Assembly (NCBI RefSeq): GCF_000174195.1
Contig: NZ_ACFY01000058.1
Coordinates: 1-64,000, forward strand
Length of the DNA stretch: 64,000 nucleotides
Reading direction: 5' to 3'
Origin: Roseburia inulinivorans DSM 16841
Lineage (GTDB): Bacteria > Bacillota > Clostridia > Lachnospirales > Lachnospiraceae
Shown here: one piece after another, positions 55,486 to 64,000 of the stretch
How positions within the stretch are numbered: the stretch's first letter is position 1
Layout: each line of letters begins with the position of its first letter
Position numbers and translations under genes: made by a program
Notes under the pieces: generated by a model
Seen by the model: only the letters and a program-made list of their open reading frames with translations
Databases searched by the model: none
What the model was told of the DNA's origin: nothing

Positions 55486-55569
55486 GCCGGCGTGGCGGAA
55501 CTGGCAGACGCGCAGGACTTAAAATCCTGTTGTAGCGATACAGTACCGGTTCGATTCCGGTCGCCGGCA
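55486..55569 (+). tRNA. tRNA-Leu (TAA)
   Basis: Acceptor GCCGGCG/CGCCGGC, anticodon TAA in ACTTAAAATC, long variable arm, T-loop GGTTCGATTCC. It is 11 bases after tRNA-Tyr, so they are cotranscribed. Confidence 0.96.
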
Positions 55570-55570
55570 T

Positions 55571-55617
55571 TAAGAGGTCTCAAGTGTTGAAGTTCGTTCA
55601 GCATCTGGGGCTTTTTA
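55571..55617 (+). terminator. Terminator after the tRNA pair
   Basis: GTGTTGAA pairs with TTCAGCAT, continued with weaker pairs, then GCTTTTTATTTTT. Confidence 0.6.
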
Positions 55618-55635
55618 TTTTTGTGTTGAGATAAG

Positions 55636-55679
55636 AAAAATCCGCCAGCCCACAGATTCTGTGGACGGCGGATTTTTTT
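55636..55679. terminator. Terminator for the lacI-type gene
   Basis: AAAAATCCGCC pairs with GGCGGATTTTT, with an inner CCACAG/CTGTGG stem. It works on the minus strand after the expected lacI stop. Confidence 0.85.
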
Positions 55680-55687
55680 CTGTGATC

Positions 55688-56699
55688 TTATTTTTTTTTG
55701 TACAGGAGCCTGATATCTTGCGGTTGATTCACGTTCGATCAGTGTCGCACGGAGCTGTGTGCGGCAGATTGGAATGTGATGTACCAGGGAGTTTAAAATG
55801 ACATAAGCACATTTTCCGAGTTCACTGCGTTCCTGCCGGATAGTGGTAAGCGGTGGCTCTAGCATGGAGGAGATCGGAATGTCATCGAATCCGACCACGC
55901 TGATATCTTCCGGCACGCGGAAACCGCGGAGCTTGCATTCCGTGATAACACCGGATGCGATCAGGTCATTGCCGCAGATGATCGCAGTAGCACCCGCACC
56001 CAAAAAAGTAGGAACGTGATACTTTGCACTGTCTGCCACATAATAGCCGTAAACGGTCAGGTCTTCATTGATCTCAAGACCATGTGCTTTCATGCTGTTA
56101 TAGTAGGCTTCCTGACGCTGCTCGGATACCATGGAGTGCAGGGAACCATTTAAAAAGGCAATTTTTTTGTGACCGAGTGTGTAGAGATGGTCAACTGCCG
56201 CATCGATTCCCTCATAGTTGTCCGTTCCAATGTAAGCAACATTCGGATTCTTCTTAATATAATTGTCGAAGAGAACAGTCGGCATGGTGGTTTGTTCTAA
56301 CTGTTTCATCCATTCGTCGTGAAGGGCGAAGCCGACGAGAAAGGCTCCACAGAAACCATTCTTTAACATATAGGTGTCATATTTTTCTGCGAGCTGGAAT
56401 GCCGGTGTGACCGGAATGACTGTCACATCCCAGTTGTGGCGGAACGCATTCTGTTTGAATCCCAGGACAATTTCATAACCAAACTGTGTGGCAGCTTCAT
56501 AGTCCATATTTTCAATGAAAATCGCAAGCTTGCGGTTTTCTACTTTTTTTGATCGTTTGGTCGCATATCCCATTTCCACTGCGGTATCTAAGACCATCTG
56601 TCTTAATTCATCACTGATATCGCTTGCTCCGTTCAAACCTTTGGAGACAGTGCTGACGGATACACCCAGACGATTTGCTATATCTTTGATCGTAGCCAA
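55688..56699 (-). CDS. LacI-family regulator of the maltodextrin genes, stop displaced by an A9 run
   Basis: About 337 residues in the restored form. An N-terminal helix-turn-helix (ATIKDIANRLGVSVSTVSKGLNG) precedes a periplasmic-binding-type sensor domain (VAYIGTDNYEGIDAAVDHL, ISVVGFDDIPIS). TTG 56699 is chosen, with AGAGG eight bases before. Near the end, nine A at 55691-55699 (read as T on the plus strand) shift the frame past a TAA that eight A would give. As sequenced, the frame runs on to 55368 through the terminator and antisense to both tRNAs, an unlikely protein tail. It is divergent from malQ and the likely regulator of that operon. Confidence 0.85.
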
Positions 56700-56739
56700 G
56701 TCTTTATCCTCTTTGTTATAATTATTCGATACTTCCCTT

Positions 56740-56768
56740 ATTATATAGAATCGAATTTCTGTTTTCAA
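56740..56768 (-). promoter_or_regulatory. Sigma-A promoter of the lacI-type gene
   Basis: On the minus strand TTGAAA, 17 bases, TATAAT. Confidence 0.7.
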
Positions 56769-56892
56769 GCAGTCTGCTCAGAGATTTCAAAAAAGTTTCG
56801 AAACAAAACGAGAAAAACTTGTCATTTTACACAAAAAAACAAATATAAAAACGTGAAAAATAGCAAAATCGATATTAATATTTGCAAATTCG

Positions 56893-56921
56893 TTGACAAA
56901 AACGTTTCAATAAACTAAAAT
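56893..56921 (+). promoter_or_regulatory. Promoter of malQ with LacI-type operator in the spacer
   Basis: TTGACA, 17 bases, TAAAAT. The spacer contains AAAACGTTTC, with the CG-centred core typical of LacI/GalR operators. A further inverted repeat, ATACGAA/TTCGTAT, lies just downstream (about 56931-56957). Confidence 0.65.
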
Positions 56922-57002
56922 TACCTCAGATACGAAAATTCACGAAACAATTCGTATAGGTTTTGAATGCGGGATCATTCCAACAGAACGGGAGGAAATG
57001 AA

Positions 57003-58499
57003 TTGGGATCAAAAGAATTGACCAGAGGAGCAGGAGTCCTGCTGGCAATCACAAGCTTACCATCTTCATATGGAATAGGAACATTAGGGGAAGCTGCATT
57101 CCAATTTGTTGATTTACTTGTCGATCTCAAGCAGAGGTACTGGCAGGTGCTTCCGATCGGTCCTACCAGTTTTGGAAACAGTCCGTATCAGTCCTACTCC
57201 GCATTTGCCGGAAACCCATATCTCATTGATCTGGATGATCTGGTGAAGGATGGATTGTTACAGGAGACGGAGATCCGCAGTTTTAACTGGGGAACGGATG
57301 ATGCAGATATTGATTATGCAACCATCTATGAGAACCGTTACAAGATTTTGCGAATGGCTTTTTCGAGATTTTCTGCGAAGAGTGAAGACTTCCTTGTTTT
57401 TACAGAAAAAAGCGACAGATGGCTGTCTGATTATTCTCTTTATACCGCATTGAAACGGCATTTTGGAGATATAGAATGGCAGAGCTGGGACGTGCCGCTC
57501 AGGGACAGAGATCCGGAGGCAGTGAAAGAGTATCAGGAAATATTACATAATGACATCATGTTTTGCAAATTTTGCCAGTACGAGTTTTTTAAGCAGTGGA
57601 TACAGCTGAAGCAGTACGCAAATAGCCGTGGAGTCCAGATCATCGGTGATATGCCATTGTATGTGGCGTCAGACAGCGTGGATGTATGGGCGCACCGTGA
57701 GATGTTTTTACTTGAACCGGATGGAAGACCGAATGTGGTCGCAGGGGCAGCACCCGATGCATTTTCCGAGAGCGGTCAGGTATGGGGCAGTCCGGTATAT
57801 GACTGGAACGTCATGGAAGAGGATGGCTTTGCATGGTGGAAGGCAAGAATGCTTGAGAACATGGAATTATTTGATGTGATCCGGTTAGACCATTTTTCCG
57901 GTCTGGTGCGTTATTACACCGTTTCTGCAGATGCAGAAGACGGAAGAAATGGCAAGTGGAGCAAAGGACCGGGCAGGAAACTGACAGATGCCATGACAGA
58001 GGTTCTGGGTGATATGCGGGTGATCGTGGAAGACATCGGACCAAAGGGCGGGCTTCCGGGAGTGAAAAAGTTAAAGACAAAAACCGGATGGCCGGGCATT
58101 AAGATTTTAATGTTTGCCTTTGATGATGACACCGCGAATGAGCATCTTCCACATAACTATCAGGACACGAACATGGTCGTATATGCAGGAACTCACGACA
58201 ACGAAACGATCGTTGGTTATTTCCGGGATAAGTCAGATTACGAGCTGGCATATCTGTATGAGTATCTGAACATTCATTATAAAGAAGAAATACCGGATGC
58301 ACTGATCCGGGCAGCCTACGCAAGTATCGCAGATGTGGCCATTATCCAGATGCAGGATCTGATGAAGCTTGGAAATGAAGCCAGAATGAACGCACCTTCC
58401 ACGGTGGGACGCAACTGGCGCTGGCGTATCGGAAAAGATACTTTGAGCGAAGAACGGAGAGCATGGATACGGACTCTGGCAACCGTATATCGCAGATAA
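57003..58499 (+). CDS. malQ: 4-alpha-glucanotransferase MalQ (GH77)
   Basis: Disproportionates maltodextrins, releasing glucose and longer chains. 498 residues. It starts SKELTRGAGVLLAITSLPSSYGIGTLG. Catalytic regions: IIGDMPLYVA, nucleophile Asp in VIRLDHFSG, acid Glu in VIVEDIG, and GTHDNET. I chose the in-frame TTG at 57003, seven bases after GGAGG. The nearby ATG at 56998 is out of frame. First gene of the transport operon. Confidence 0.95.
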   Translation: MGSKELTRGAGVLLAITSLPSSYGIGTLGEAAFQFVDLLVDLKQRYWQVLPIGPTSFGNSPYQSYSAFAGNPYLIDLDDLVKDGLLQETEIRSFNWGTDDADIDYATIYENRYKILRMAFSRFSAKSEDFLVFTEKSDRWLSDYSLYTALKRHFGDIEWQSWDVPLRDRDPEAVKEYQEILHNDIMFCKFCQYEFFKQWIQLKQYANSRGVQIIGDMPLYVASDSVDVWAHREMFLLEPDGRPNVVAGAAPDAFSESGQVWGSPVYDWNVMEEDGFAWWKARMLENMELFDVIRLDHFSGLVRYYTVSADAEDGRNGKWSKGPGRKLTDAMTEVLGDMRVIVEDIGPKGGLPGVKKLKTKTGWPGIKILMFAFDDDTANEHLPHNYQDTNMVVYAGTHDNETIVGYFRDKSDYELAYLYEYLNIHYKEEIPDALIRAAYASIADVAIIQMQDLMKLGNEARMNAPSTVGRNWRWRIGKDTLSEERRAWIRTLATVYRR

Positions 58500-58566
58500 C
58501 AAATACGCTATAAGATGCATAAGCATTTTATATAGAAGTCTTATTCTAAAAAAGGAGAGGAATCAA

Positions 58567-59856
58567 ATGAAAAAGAAAGCAATCTCATTATTACTTGTTG
58601 CAGCTATGACAGCTACAATGACAGCAGGCTGCGGCGACAAACAGGAAGCAGCAGACAACACAACTGCAGGAAACGATGCGGCACCTTCTACAGAAGCAGC
58701 AGCATCTGATGATGCAGCAACAGAAGAAGAAGAGGAAGCATGGAGCGGTACATTGACTGTATGGAGCCCACAGGAAGATCAGGATACAGGCTGGTTACAG
58801 AAAGAATGTGACGCATTCAATGCGGCTCATCCAAACTGGGATGTCACATTTGAGTATGGTGTATGTGCAGAGGGTGATGCAAAAGCTACTGTCACAACAG
58901 ACGTTGAGGGATCTGCAGATGTCTATATGCTGGCAAACGATAACATCCCTGATTTAGTAGCAGCAAACGCACTTGCTGAGCTCGGCGGATCTTATCTTGA
59001 TTATGTAACAAGCACAAACTCCGATTCCATTACAGCATCTGTTACATACAATGATGCAGTAGTAGCATTCCCATTTACATCTAATACATGGTTCATGTAC
59101 TATGATAAGAGTGTATTCTCTGATGAGGATATCAAGAGCTTTGACACAATGTTGGAGAAAGGAAAAGTTGCCTTCCCATTATCTGATTCCTGGTACATTC
59201 AGGCATTCTATGTTGGAAATGGCTGTTCATTATTCGGAGATGGTACAGACGCAGCAGCAGGTATCGACTTCGATGGAGAAAAGGCAGCAGCTGTTACAGA
59301 TTACTTAGTTGATGTAGTTGCAAATCCTAACTTTATCAATGATGCAGACGGAGCTGGTCTTGCAGGTTTACGTGACGGAAGCGTAAACGCTGTATTCTCC
59401 GGTACATGGAATGCAGAAGCTGTAAAAGAAGCACTTGGTGACAACATGGGTGTTGCAGCACTTCCATCATTTAACTTAAACGGAACAGACTGCCAGATGA
59501 AATCCTTCATCGGATCTAAAGCAATCGGTGTAAACCCAAATGCTGAGAACATGCAGGTTGCTATGGCATTGGCAGCTTACCTTGCAGGTGAGGACGCTCA
59601 GAAAGATCACTACGATATGAGAAACATCCTTCCTACAAACACAAACATTGCAGTTGATGATGAGATCGCAGCAGCAGTTGCAGACGCAATGATCAACACA
59701 TCTATCATGCAGCCATTAGTACCTGAGATGAGTAACTACTGGTCACCAGCTGAGAACATGGGTAAAGCACTTGTAGCTGGCGAGGTCACACATGATAACG
59801 CTGCAGAAAAGACAGCAGATATGAATACAGCAATGAACACAGACGCAGCACAGTAA
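58567..59856 (+). CDS. Maltodextrin ABC transporter substrate-binding lipoprotein
   Basis: Extracellular solute-binding protein (family 1) of 429 residues. The signal peptide has lipobox MTAGCGD (Cys near 22), then an Ala/Glu/Thr-rich linker to about residue 58. The binding domain starts TLTVWSPQEDQDTGWLQKE and has NTWFMYYDKSVF, all like MalE/MsmE proteins. Maltose or maltodextrin as ligand is inferred from malQ and the GH13 genes around it. Codon use suggests high expression. Confidence 0.92.
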   Translation: MKKKAISLLLVAAMTATMTAGCGDKQEAADNTTAGNDAAPSTEAAASDDAATEEEEEAWSGTLTVWSPQEDQDTGWLQKECDAFNAAHPNWDVTFEYGVCAEGDAKATVTTDVEGSADVYMLANDNIPDLVAANALAELGGSYLDYVTSTNSDSITASVTYNDAVVAFPFTSNTWFMYYDKSVFSDEDIKSFDTMLEKGKVAFPLSDSWYIQAFYVGNGCSLFGDGTDAAAGIDFDGEKAAAVTDYLVDVVANPNFINDADGAGLAGLRDGSVNAVFSGTWNAEAVKEALGDNMGVAALPSFNLNGTDCQMKSFIGSKAIGVNPNAENMQVAMALAAYLAGEDAQKDHYDMRNILPTNTNIAVDDEIAAAVADAMINTSIMQPLVPEMSNYWSPAENMGKALVAGEVTHDNAAEKTADMNTAMNTDAAQ

Positions 59857-59892
59857 AAAGAATACAGAAGATTCTTACATGCAAAATACAAA

Positions 59893-59918
59893 CCTCGGGG
59901 CGCATGAGCGCTCTGAGG
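59893..59918 (+). promoter_or_regulatory. Intercistronic stem-loop after the binding-protein gene
   Basis: CCTCGGGGCGC pairs with GCGCTCTGAGG over an ATGA loop, with only a weak T tract. Such stems often stabilise binding-protein mRNA and lower permease expression. Confidence 0.65.
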
Positions 59919-59966
59919 ATTGTTTGATACTAAGGAATCTATTTTTATTTTAAGGAGGCCCATAAC

Positions 59967-61340
59967 GTGATACAGGCTGGAAAAAGAAAAAAAGAGTTTG
60001 CGGATCCATATACCGTGACCGGTGCGGTTACAAAAGGAAACATCATTACAAAGCTTTCCCTGCTTATTATGGGCTTGGGTAATATCGCACACAGACAGAT
60101 CGCAAAGGGACTGATGTTCCTGGTTGTTGAGATTGGATATATATGGTTTATGATCCAATCCGGAATTTATAATTTATCCATGTTTCCATCATTGGGATGG
60201 AGAGAGCAGGAAAAAGTCTGGAATGAAAAGAAAAGTATCTATGAGTACACTGCCGGTGATCAGTCATCCCTGATCCTGTTGTATGGAGTTGCAACGATTT
60301 ATATTACATTGATGTTTATCGTTGTGTGGAGAGAGGCAGTAAAAAGCTCTTATAAATCAGAAGTGCTTGCAAAATCAGGAAAGCACCTGAACACCTTTAA
60401 AGAAGACTTCAAGAGTTTGTTTGATCAAAATTTACATAAATTATTACTTGCAGCGCCGATCATGGGAGTATTGATCTTTACGATCCTTCCACTGATCTAT
60501 AATATTTCCATGGCATTTACCAATTACAGCAAGGTAAATGATCATCTGGTATTATTTGACTGGGTTGGGCTTGCAAACTTTGCGAAAATCTTAAATTTGA
60601 ACGACAGTATCGGTAAGCAGTTCTATTCCGTACTGACATGGACGATCACCTGGGCGATTTTTGCAACAGCATTAAACTATATTTTCGGTATGATCCTTGC
60701 AATCGTGATCAACCGTAAAGAGACACATTTTAAGGGCTTCTGGAGATTCTGCTTTGTATTATCCATCGCAGTACCTCAGTTTGTTTCCCTGCTGATCATG
60801 AGAAGTATGTTACAGCCAACCGGTATCGTGAACACTTTATTATTAAAATATGGTCTGATCGATACGGCACTTCCATTTTTCTCAAGTGCGACATGGGCCA
60901 GAGTGACAGTTATCGTTATCAACCTGTGGGTAGGTATCCCATATACGTTACTTCAGGTAACAGGTATTTTACAGAACATTCCGGGTGAATTATATGAGGC
61001 AGCGAAGATTGATGGAGCTAATGCAATCCAGATATTCTTCAAGATCACATTGCCATATATGTTATTTGTCATGACACCATACCTCATTACACAGTTTACC
61101 GGAAATATCAATAACTTCAACGTTATCTACCTGCTGTCCGGCGGTAATCCGACACCGGTGGATGCAACAGCCGGTAAGACAGATCTGCTTGTTACATGGC
61201 TGTACAAACTGACCGTTGATAAGAACTACTACAACTTAGGTGCAGTAATTGGTATTATGACGTTCATTGTCCTTGCGATCGTTGCGCTGGTAACATATCG
61301 TAATACCGCATCCTACAAAGATGAGGAGGGATTCATGTAA
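59967..61340 (+). CDS. MalF-like maltodextrin permease
   Basis: Integral membrane subunit of 457 residues. The N-terminal region has two or three helices before the usual six-helix core. The ABC-permease EAA loop is ELYEAAKIDGANAIQIFFKITLP, the contact to the ATPase. GTG start, eight bases after AAGGAGG. It overlaps the next gene by one base (TAATG). Confidence 0.93.
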   Translation: MIQAGKRKKEFADPYTVTGAVTKGNIITKLSLLIMGLGNIAHRQIAKGLMFLVVEIGYIWFMIQSGIYNLSMFPSLGWREQEKVWNEKKSIYEYTAGDQSSLILLYGVATIYITLMFIVVWREAVKSSYKSEVLAKSGKHLNTFKEDFKSLFDQNLHKLLLAAPIMGVLIFTILPLIYNISMAFTNYSKVNDHLVLFDWVGLANFAKILNLNDSIGKQFYSVLTWTITWAIFATALNYIFGMILAIVINRKETHFKGFWRFCFVLSIAVPQFVSLLIMRSMLQPTGIVNTLLLKYGLIDTALPFFSSATWARVTVIVINLWVGIPYTLLQVTGILQNIPGELYEAAKIDGANAIQIFFKITLPYMLFVMTPYLITQFTGNINNFNVIYLLSGGNPTPVDATAGKTDLLVTWLYKLTVDKNYYNLGAVIGIMTFIVLAIVALVTYRNTASYKDEEGFM

Positions 61341-62215
61341 TGAGTAAAAAACAAGTGACATCTGGCACAAAAGCAAAGAAAACAATTGTGAATATTATTA
61401 TCCATATTTTTCTGGCAATCCTGTCATTCATCTGGGTGCTGCCGATTTTCTGGGTAGTCCTGACAAGTTTCCGCGGTGAGAAAGGTTCTTACGTAACCAC
61501 TTTCTTCCCGAAGACTTATACGATCAACAACTATGTGAAATTATTCACAGATACAAGTATTTTGAACTTCCCGAAAATGTTTGTGAATACTTTTATCATT
61601 GCGATTTTTACATGTATCATTTCAACCATTTTTGTACTTTCAGTATCTTATACAATGTCAAGAATGCGTTTTAACATGAGAAAACCATTTATGAATGTCG
61701 CAATGATCCTCGGATTGTTCCCATCCTTTATGTCCATGATCGCTGTTTACTATATTTTAAAGGCTCTTGGACTGGCAGAGGGATCTATGATCCGTATCGC
61801 TTTGATCATCGTATTCTCAGCAGGATCCGGTGTTGGATTCTATGTTGCAAAAGGTTTCTTTGACACGATCCCGAAGGCGCTGGACGAGGCTGCGATCATC
61901 GATGGGGCAACAAGATGGCAGGTATTTACCAAAATTACCGCGCCACTCAGTAAACCGATTATTGTTTATACCATTTTGACATCCTTCATGGGACCGTGGG
62001 TAGACTTCATTTTTGCAAAGGTTATCTGCCGTGCTGATGCACAGTACTACACCGTATCTATCGGTCTTTGGAAGATGCTTGAAAAAGAATACATTGACAG
62101 CTGGTATACCTGTTTTGCCGCAGGCGCAGTTGTGGTATCCATTCCGATTGCAATTCTGTTCTTACTGACACAGAAATTCTATGTAGATGGAATGAGTGGA
62201 GCTGTAAAGGGTTAA
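61340..62215 (+). CDS. MalG-like maltodextrin permease
   Basis: Second membrane subunit, 291 residues, six helices. EAA loop: ALDEAAIIDGATRWQVFTKITAPL. It ends with FYVDGMSGAVKG, typical of MalG. No ATPase gene follows, so a shared MsmX-type ATPase elsewhere must power the importer. Confidence 0.94.
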   Translation: MSKKQVTSGTKAKKTIVNIIIHIFLAILSFIWVLPIFWVVLTSFRGEKGSYVTTFFPKTYTINNYVKLFTDTSILNFPKMFVNTFIIAIFTCIISTIFVLSVSYTMSRMRFNMRKPFMNVAMILGLFPSFMSMIAVYYILKALGLAEGSMIRIALIIVFSAGSGVGFYVAKGFFDTIPKALDEAAIIDGATRWQVFTKITAPLSKPIIVYTILTSFMGPWVDFIFAKVICRADAQYYTVSIGLWKMLEKEYIDSWYTCFAAGAVVVSIPIAILFLLTQKFYVDGMSGAVKG

Positions 62216-62246
62216 CCCGGGCAGCGGATAAGCTTTGGCTGTGTGT

Positions 62247-62293
62247 GGGACTGTTGTATGAGAGTGAAAATCTTGATACAGCAGTCCCTTTTT
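62247..62293 (+). terminator. Terminator after the permease genes
   Basis: GGGACTGTTGTAT pairs with ATACAGCAGTCCC, followed by TTTTT. Another stem, CTCCGCGA/TCGCGGAG, lies at 62311-62337 with no T-run. Confidence 0.82.
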
Positions 62294-62453
62294 ATGTAAA
62301 TATAAAAACGCTCCGCGAGGATGCACAACTCGCGGAGATGAATATATAGCTACGCTATCCGCTCGTGCGCGAAAGTGTGCGCAAGCACACACTTTGTTGT
62401 ATAATACGAAGAAGAGAAGCTTTAAATGATATGAGAAAGGCATGGTTATAGGA

Positions 62454-64000
62454 ATGAAAAAACGTTTGATCGCAGCCCTGTTAGCAGGAATGATGTTGGT
62501 ACAGACAACCGCTTGTGGAAATAGCACCAGTGGAACCGTAGGTACTGTGGATAATACAGAGACAATGTCGGAGAGTGGAACAGAGGCAGATACAGAAAAA
62601 GAAGGGGATGAAGTTACCGCATTATCTTTGATGCAGCAGGTCAATACGGCGGAAGAGAATGTGATCGATGACAATTACCGTACTTATTACGAAGTGTTTG
62701 TTTACAGCTTTTATGACAGTGACGGGGACGGAATCGGTGATCTGAAAGGACTGACGGAAAATCTCGATTATATAAATGACGGTGATCCTGAGACGGACAC
62801 GGATCTGGGATGTAATGGTATCTGGCTGATGCCAATCATGCCGTCCACAACGTATCACAAATATGATGTGACGGATTATGAAGCGATCGATCCAGCGTAT
62901 GGAACGATGGATGATTTTACGACACTTGTAGATGAATGCCATAAGCGTGGAATCAATGTGATCATCGATTTTGTCATGAACCACACATCCTCACAGCATG
63001 AGTGGTTTCAGACTGCATACCAATATTTGCAGGGTCTTCCGAAAGGTGCAGAACCAGATGCGTCAGAGTGCCCTTATGTAGATTATTATAATTTTTCCAA
63101 AGAAAAACTAGGCGGTTATTATCCGGTGGAGGGAACAGACTGGTATTATGAAGGACAGTTCTGGAGCGAGATGCCGGATCTCAACTGGGATAATGAAATG
63201 TTAAAGACGGAGTTTGAGCAGATCGTACAGTTCTGGCTGGATCTCGGAGTGGATGGTTTCCGTCTGGATGCAGTAAAGGAATTCTATTCGGGCGCAGATG
63301 AAAAAAATATTGCAGTCCTGACCTGGTTTAATGATATGGTGAAATCCAAAAAAGAGGATGCATATCTGGTCGGAGAGGCATGGAATGATTACAATGTCTA
63401 TGCGAAATATTATCAGAGTGGCATGGACAGTTTCTTTGATTTTACTTTTGCGGATAAGGACGGTATCATCGCAGACACAGTAAAGGGAATCAATGGCGCT
63501 TCCGCTTACGGAAAGAGTCTTGTCAATACGCAGGAGCTTTACGGCAGCTACAGTGATACTTACATTGACGCACCGTTTTACACCAATCATGATATGGCGC
63601 GGAGCGCAGGTTATTATTCCGGCGATTATAGTGAAGCGCAGACAAAGCTTGGAAATGCAATGAATCTTCTGATGTCGGGAAGTGCATTTTTGTATTATGG
63701 GGAGGAGCTTGGAATGAAAGGCTCCGGAAAAGATGAAAATAAGCGTGCTCCGATGTACTGGTCGACGGATGCCGATGCTACGGGTATGTGTGACGGACCA
63801 AAGGATATGGACGATATTAAGATGAAGTATGGCAGTTTAGAGGAGCAGGAAAACGATGGTAATTCCATTTATAACTTTGTGAAACAGACGATCGCATTGC
63901 GGAATGAGTATCCGGTGATCGCCAGAGGAAAGGTCGCATTTGATGAGGGGATTTCGGATGATACGGTATGCGTGATCCGGAAAACCTGTGATGAGGGACA
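62454..64000 (+). CDS. GH13 alpha-amylase-type lipoprotein (3' end outside window)
   Basis: Open to the window end: 515 codons seen and no stop. The signal peptide has lipobox QTTACGN (Cys near 22), so it is surface-anchored, with a Ser/Thr/Glu-rich linker. The GH13 barrel starts near residue 80 (YYEVFVYSFYDSDGDGIGD). Catalytic residues: nucleophile in GVDGFRLDAVK near 269, acid Glu in LVGEAWND near 307, and NHDMAR near 378. SDGDGIGD suggests a calcium site. It likely cuts starch outside the cell for the importer just upstream. An in-frame ATG at 62442 is an alternative start, with poorer spacing. Confidence 0.9.
   Translation, partial: MKKRLIAALLAGMMLVQTTACGNSTSGTVGTVDNTETMSESGTEADTEKEGDEVTALSLMQQVNTAEENVIDDNYRTYYEVFVYSFYDSDGDGIGDLKGLTENLDYINDGDPETDTDLGCNGIWLMPIMPSTTYHKYDVTDYEAIDPAYGTMDDFTTLVDECHKRGINVIIDFVMNHTSSQHEWFQTAYQYLQGLPKGAEPDASECPYVDYYNFSKEKLGGYYPVEGTDWYYEGQFWSEMPDLNWDNEMLKTEFEQIVQFWLDLGVDGFRLDAVKEFYSGADEKNIAVLTWFNDMVKSKKEDAYLVGEAWNDYNVYAKYYQSGMDSFFDFTFADKDGIIADTVKGINGASAYGKSLVNTQELYGSYSDTYIDAPFYTNHDMARSAGYYSGDYSEAQTKLGNAMNLLMSGSAFLYYGEELGMKGSGKDENKRAPMYWSTDADATGMCDGPKDMDDIKMKYGSLEEQENDGNSIYNFVKQTIALRNEYPVIARGKVAFDEGISDDTVCVIRKTCDEG

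Noticed and set aside
55368..55687. C-terminal extension of the LacI protein
   Set aside because: It translates a terminator and antisense tRNA sequence. The expected stop is lost only through one extra A, so I ended the gene at 55688.

Overview
This window looks like the chromosome of a motile, starch-using Lachnospiraceae member, most like Roseburia or Agathobacter (Eubacterium) rectale. The basis is protein-level resemblance: paired GlgC/GlgD, SpoVG, CsrA next to flagellin, the FliB flagellin methylase, the rqcP-yabP-yabQ-divIC-spoIIE cluster, and cytoplasmic plus lipoprotein GH13 enzymes with a maltodextrin ABC importer. The moderate GC content fits. No 16S gene is present, so the species is an inference.

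Layout. 0.2-13.1 kb is housekeeping: glycogen synthesis (glgC, glgD), spoVG, a GlmU-like uridylyltransferase without its acetyltransferase half, pth, mfd, a PPIase lipoprotein, a shikimate-kinase-like gene, a LysM-G5-M23 peptidase and murA. 13.1-17.1 kb is an accessory cassette inserted between the convergent murA and HD-GYP genes. It is bounded by two inverted ~0.5 kb repeats, each almost wholly palindromic and carrying an inward promoter that drives a small immunity-like gene. Between them lies a MarR plus radical-SAM pair operon. 17.1-22.4 kb holds an HD-GYP protein, a SAM-I riboswitch with metK, and a histidine kinase with a frameshifted response regulator. 22.4-26.0 kb holds an XRE regulator, phased direct repeats, csrA, flagellin and an Rpn nuclease with an internal small gene plus a free-standing copy of it. 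26.4-36.3 kb has a pseudouridine synthase, a chemoreceptor, a TPR/GGDEF pair split by a frameshift, a CCA-adding enzyme, a CotS-like kinase and a PEGA lipoprotein. 36.5-50.6 kb has phosphoglucomutase, HU, the sporulation/division cluster, an aldo-keto reductase, tilS-hpt-ftsH, fliB, an RsmH paralogue and a VOC protein. 51-64 kb is alpha-glucan metabolism: pullulanase, a cytoplasmic GH13, two tRNAs, a LacI regulator, malQ, a binding protein with two permeases, and the start of a GH13 lipoprotein that runs off the window.

How it fits together. The starch locus breaks down extracellular glucan (lipoprotein amylase), imports maltodextrin (binding protein and MalF/G-like permeases, ATPase not in the window), and processes it with MalQ, pullulanase, GH13 and phosphoglucomutase. 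GlgC and GlgD feed the reverse path to glycogen. CsrA, flagellin, chemoreceptor, HD-GYP/GGDEF and FliB form a motility theme.

Non-coding structure is the most distinctive part of the window. It includes a three-way-junction leader shared by csrA and the PPIase gene that can hide the Shine-Dalgarno sequence, a family of hairpins placed just ahead of at least five ribosome binding sites, a second family of palindromes, and the long palindromes of the cassette. Three coding frames are disturbed at poly-A runs (response regulator, TPR/GGDEF, LacI). These are either real slippage or mutation, or sequence errors.
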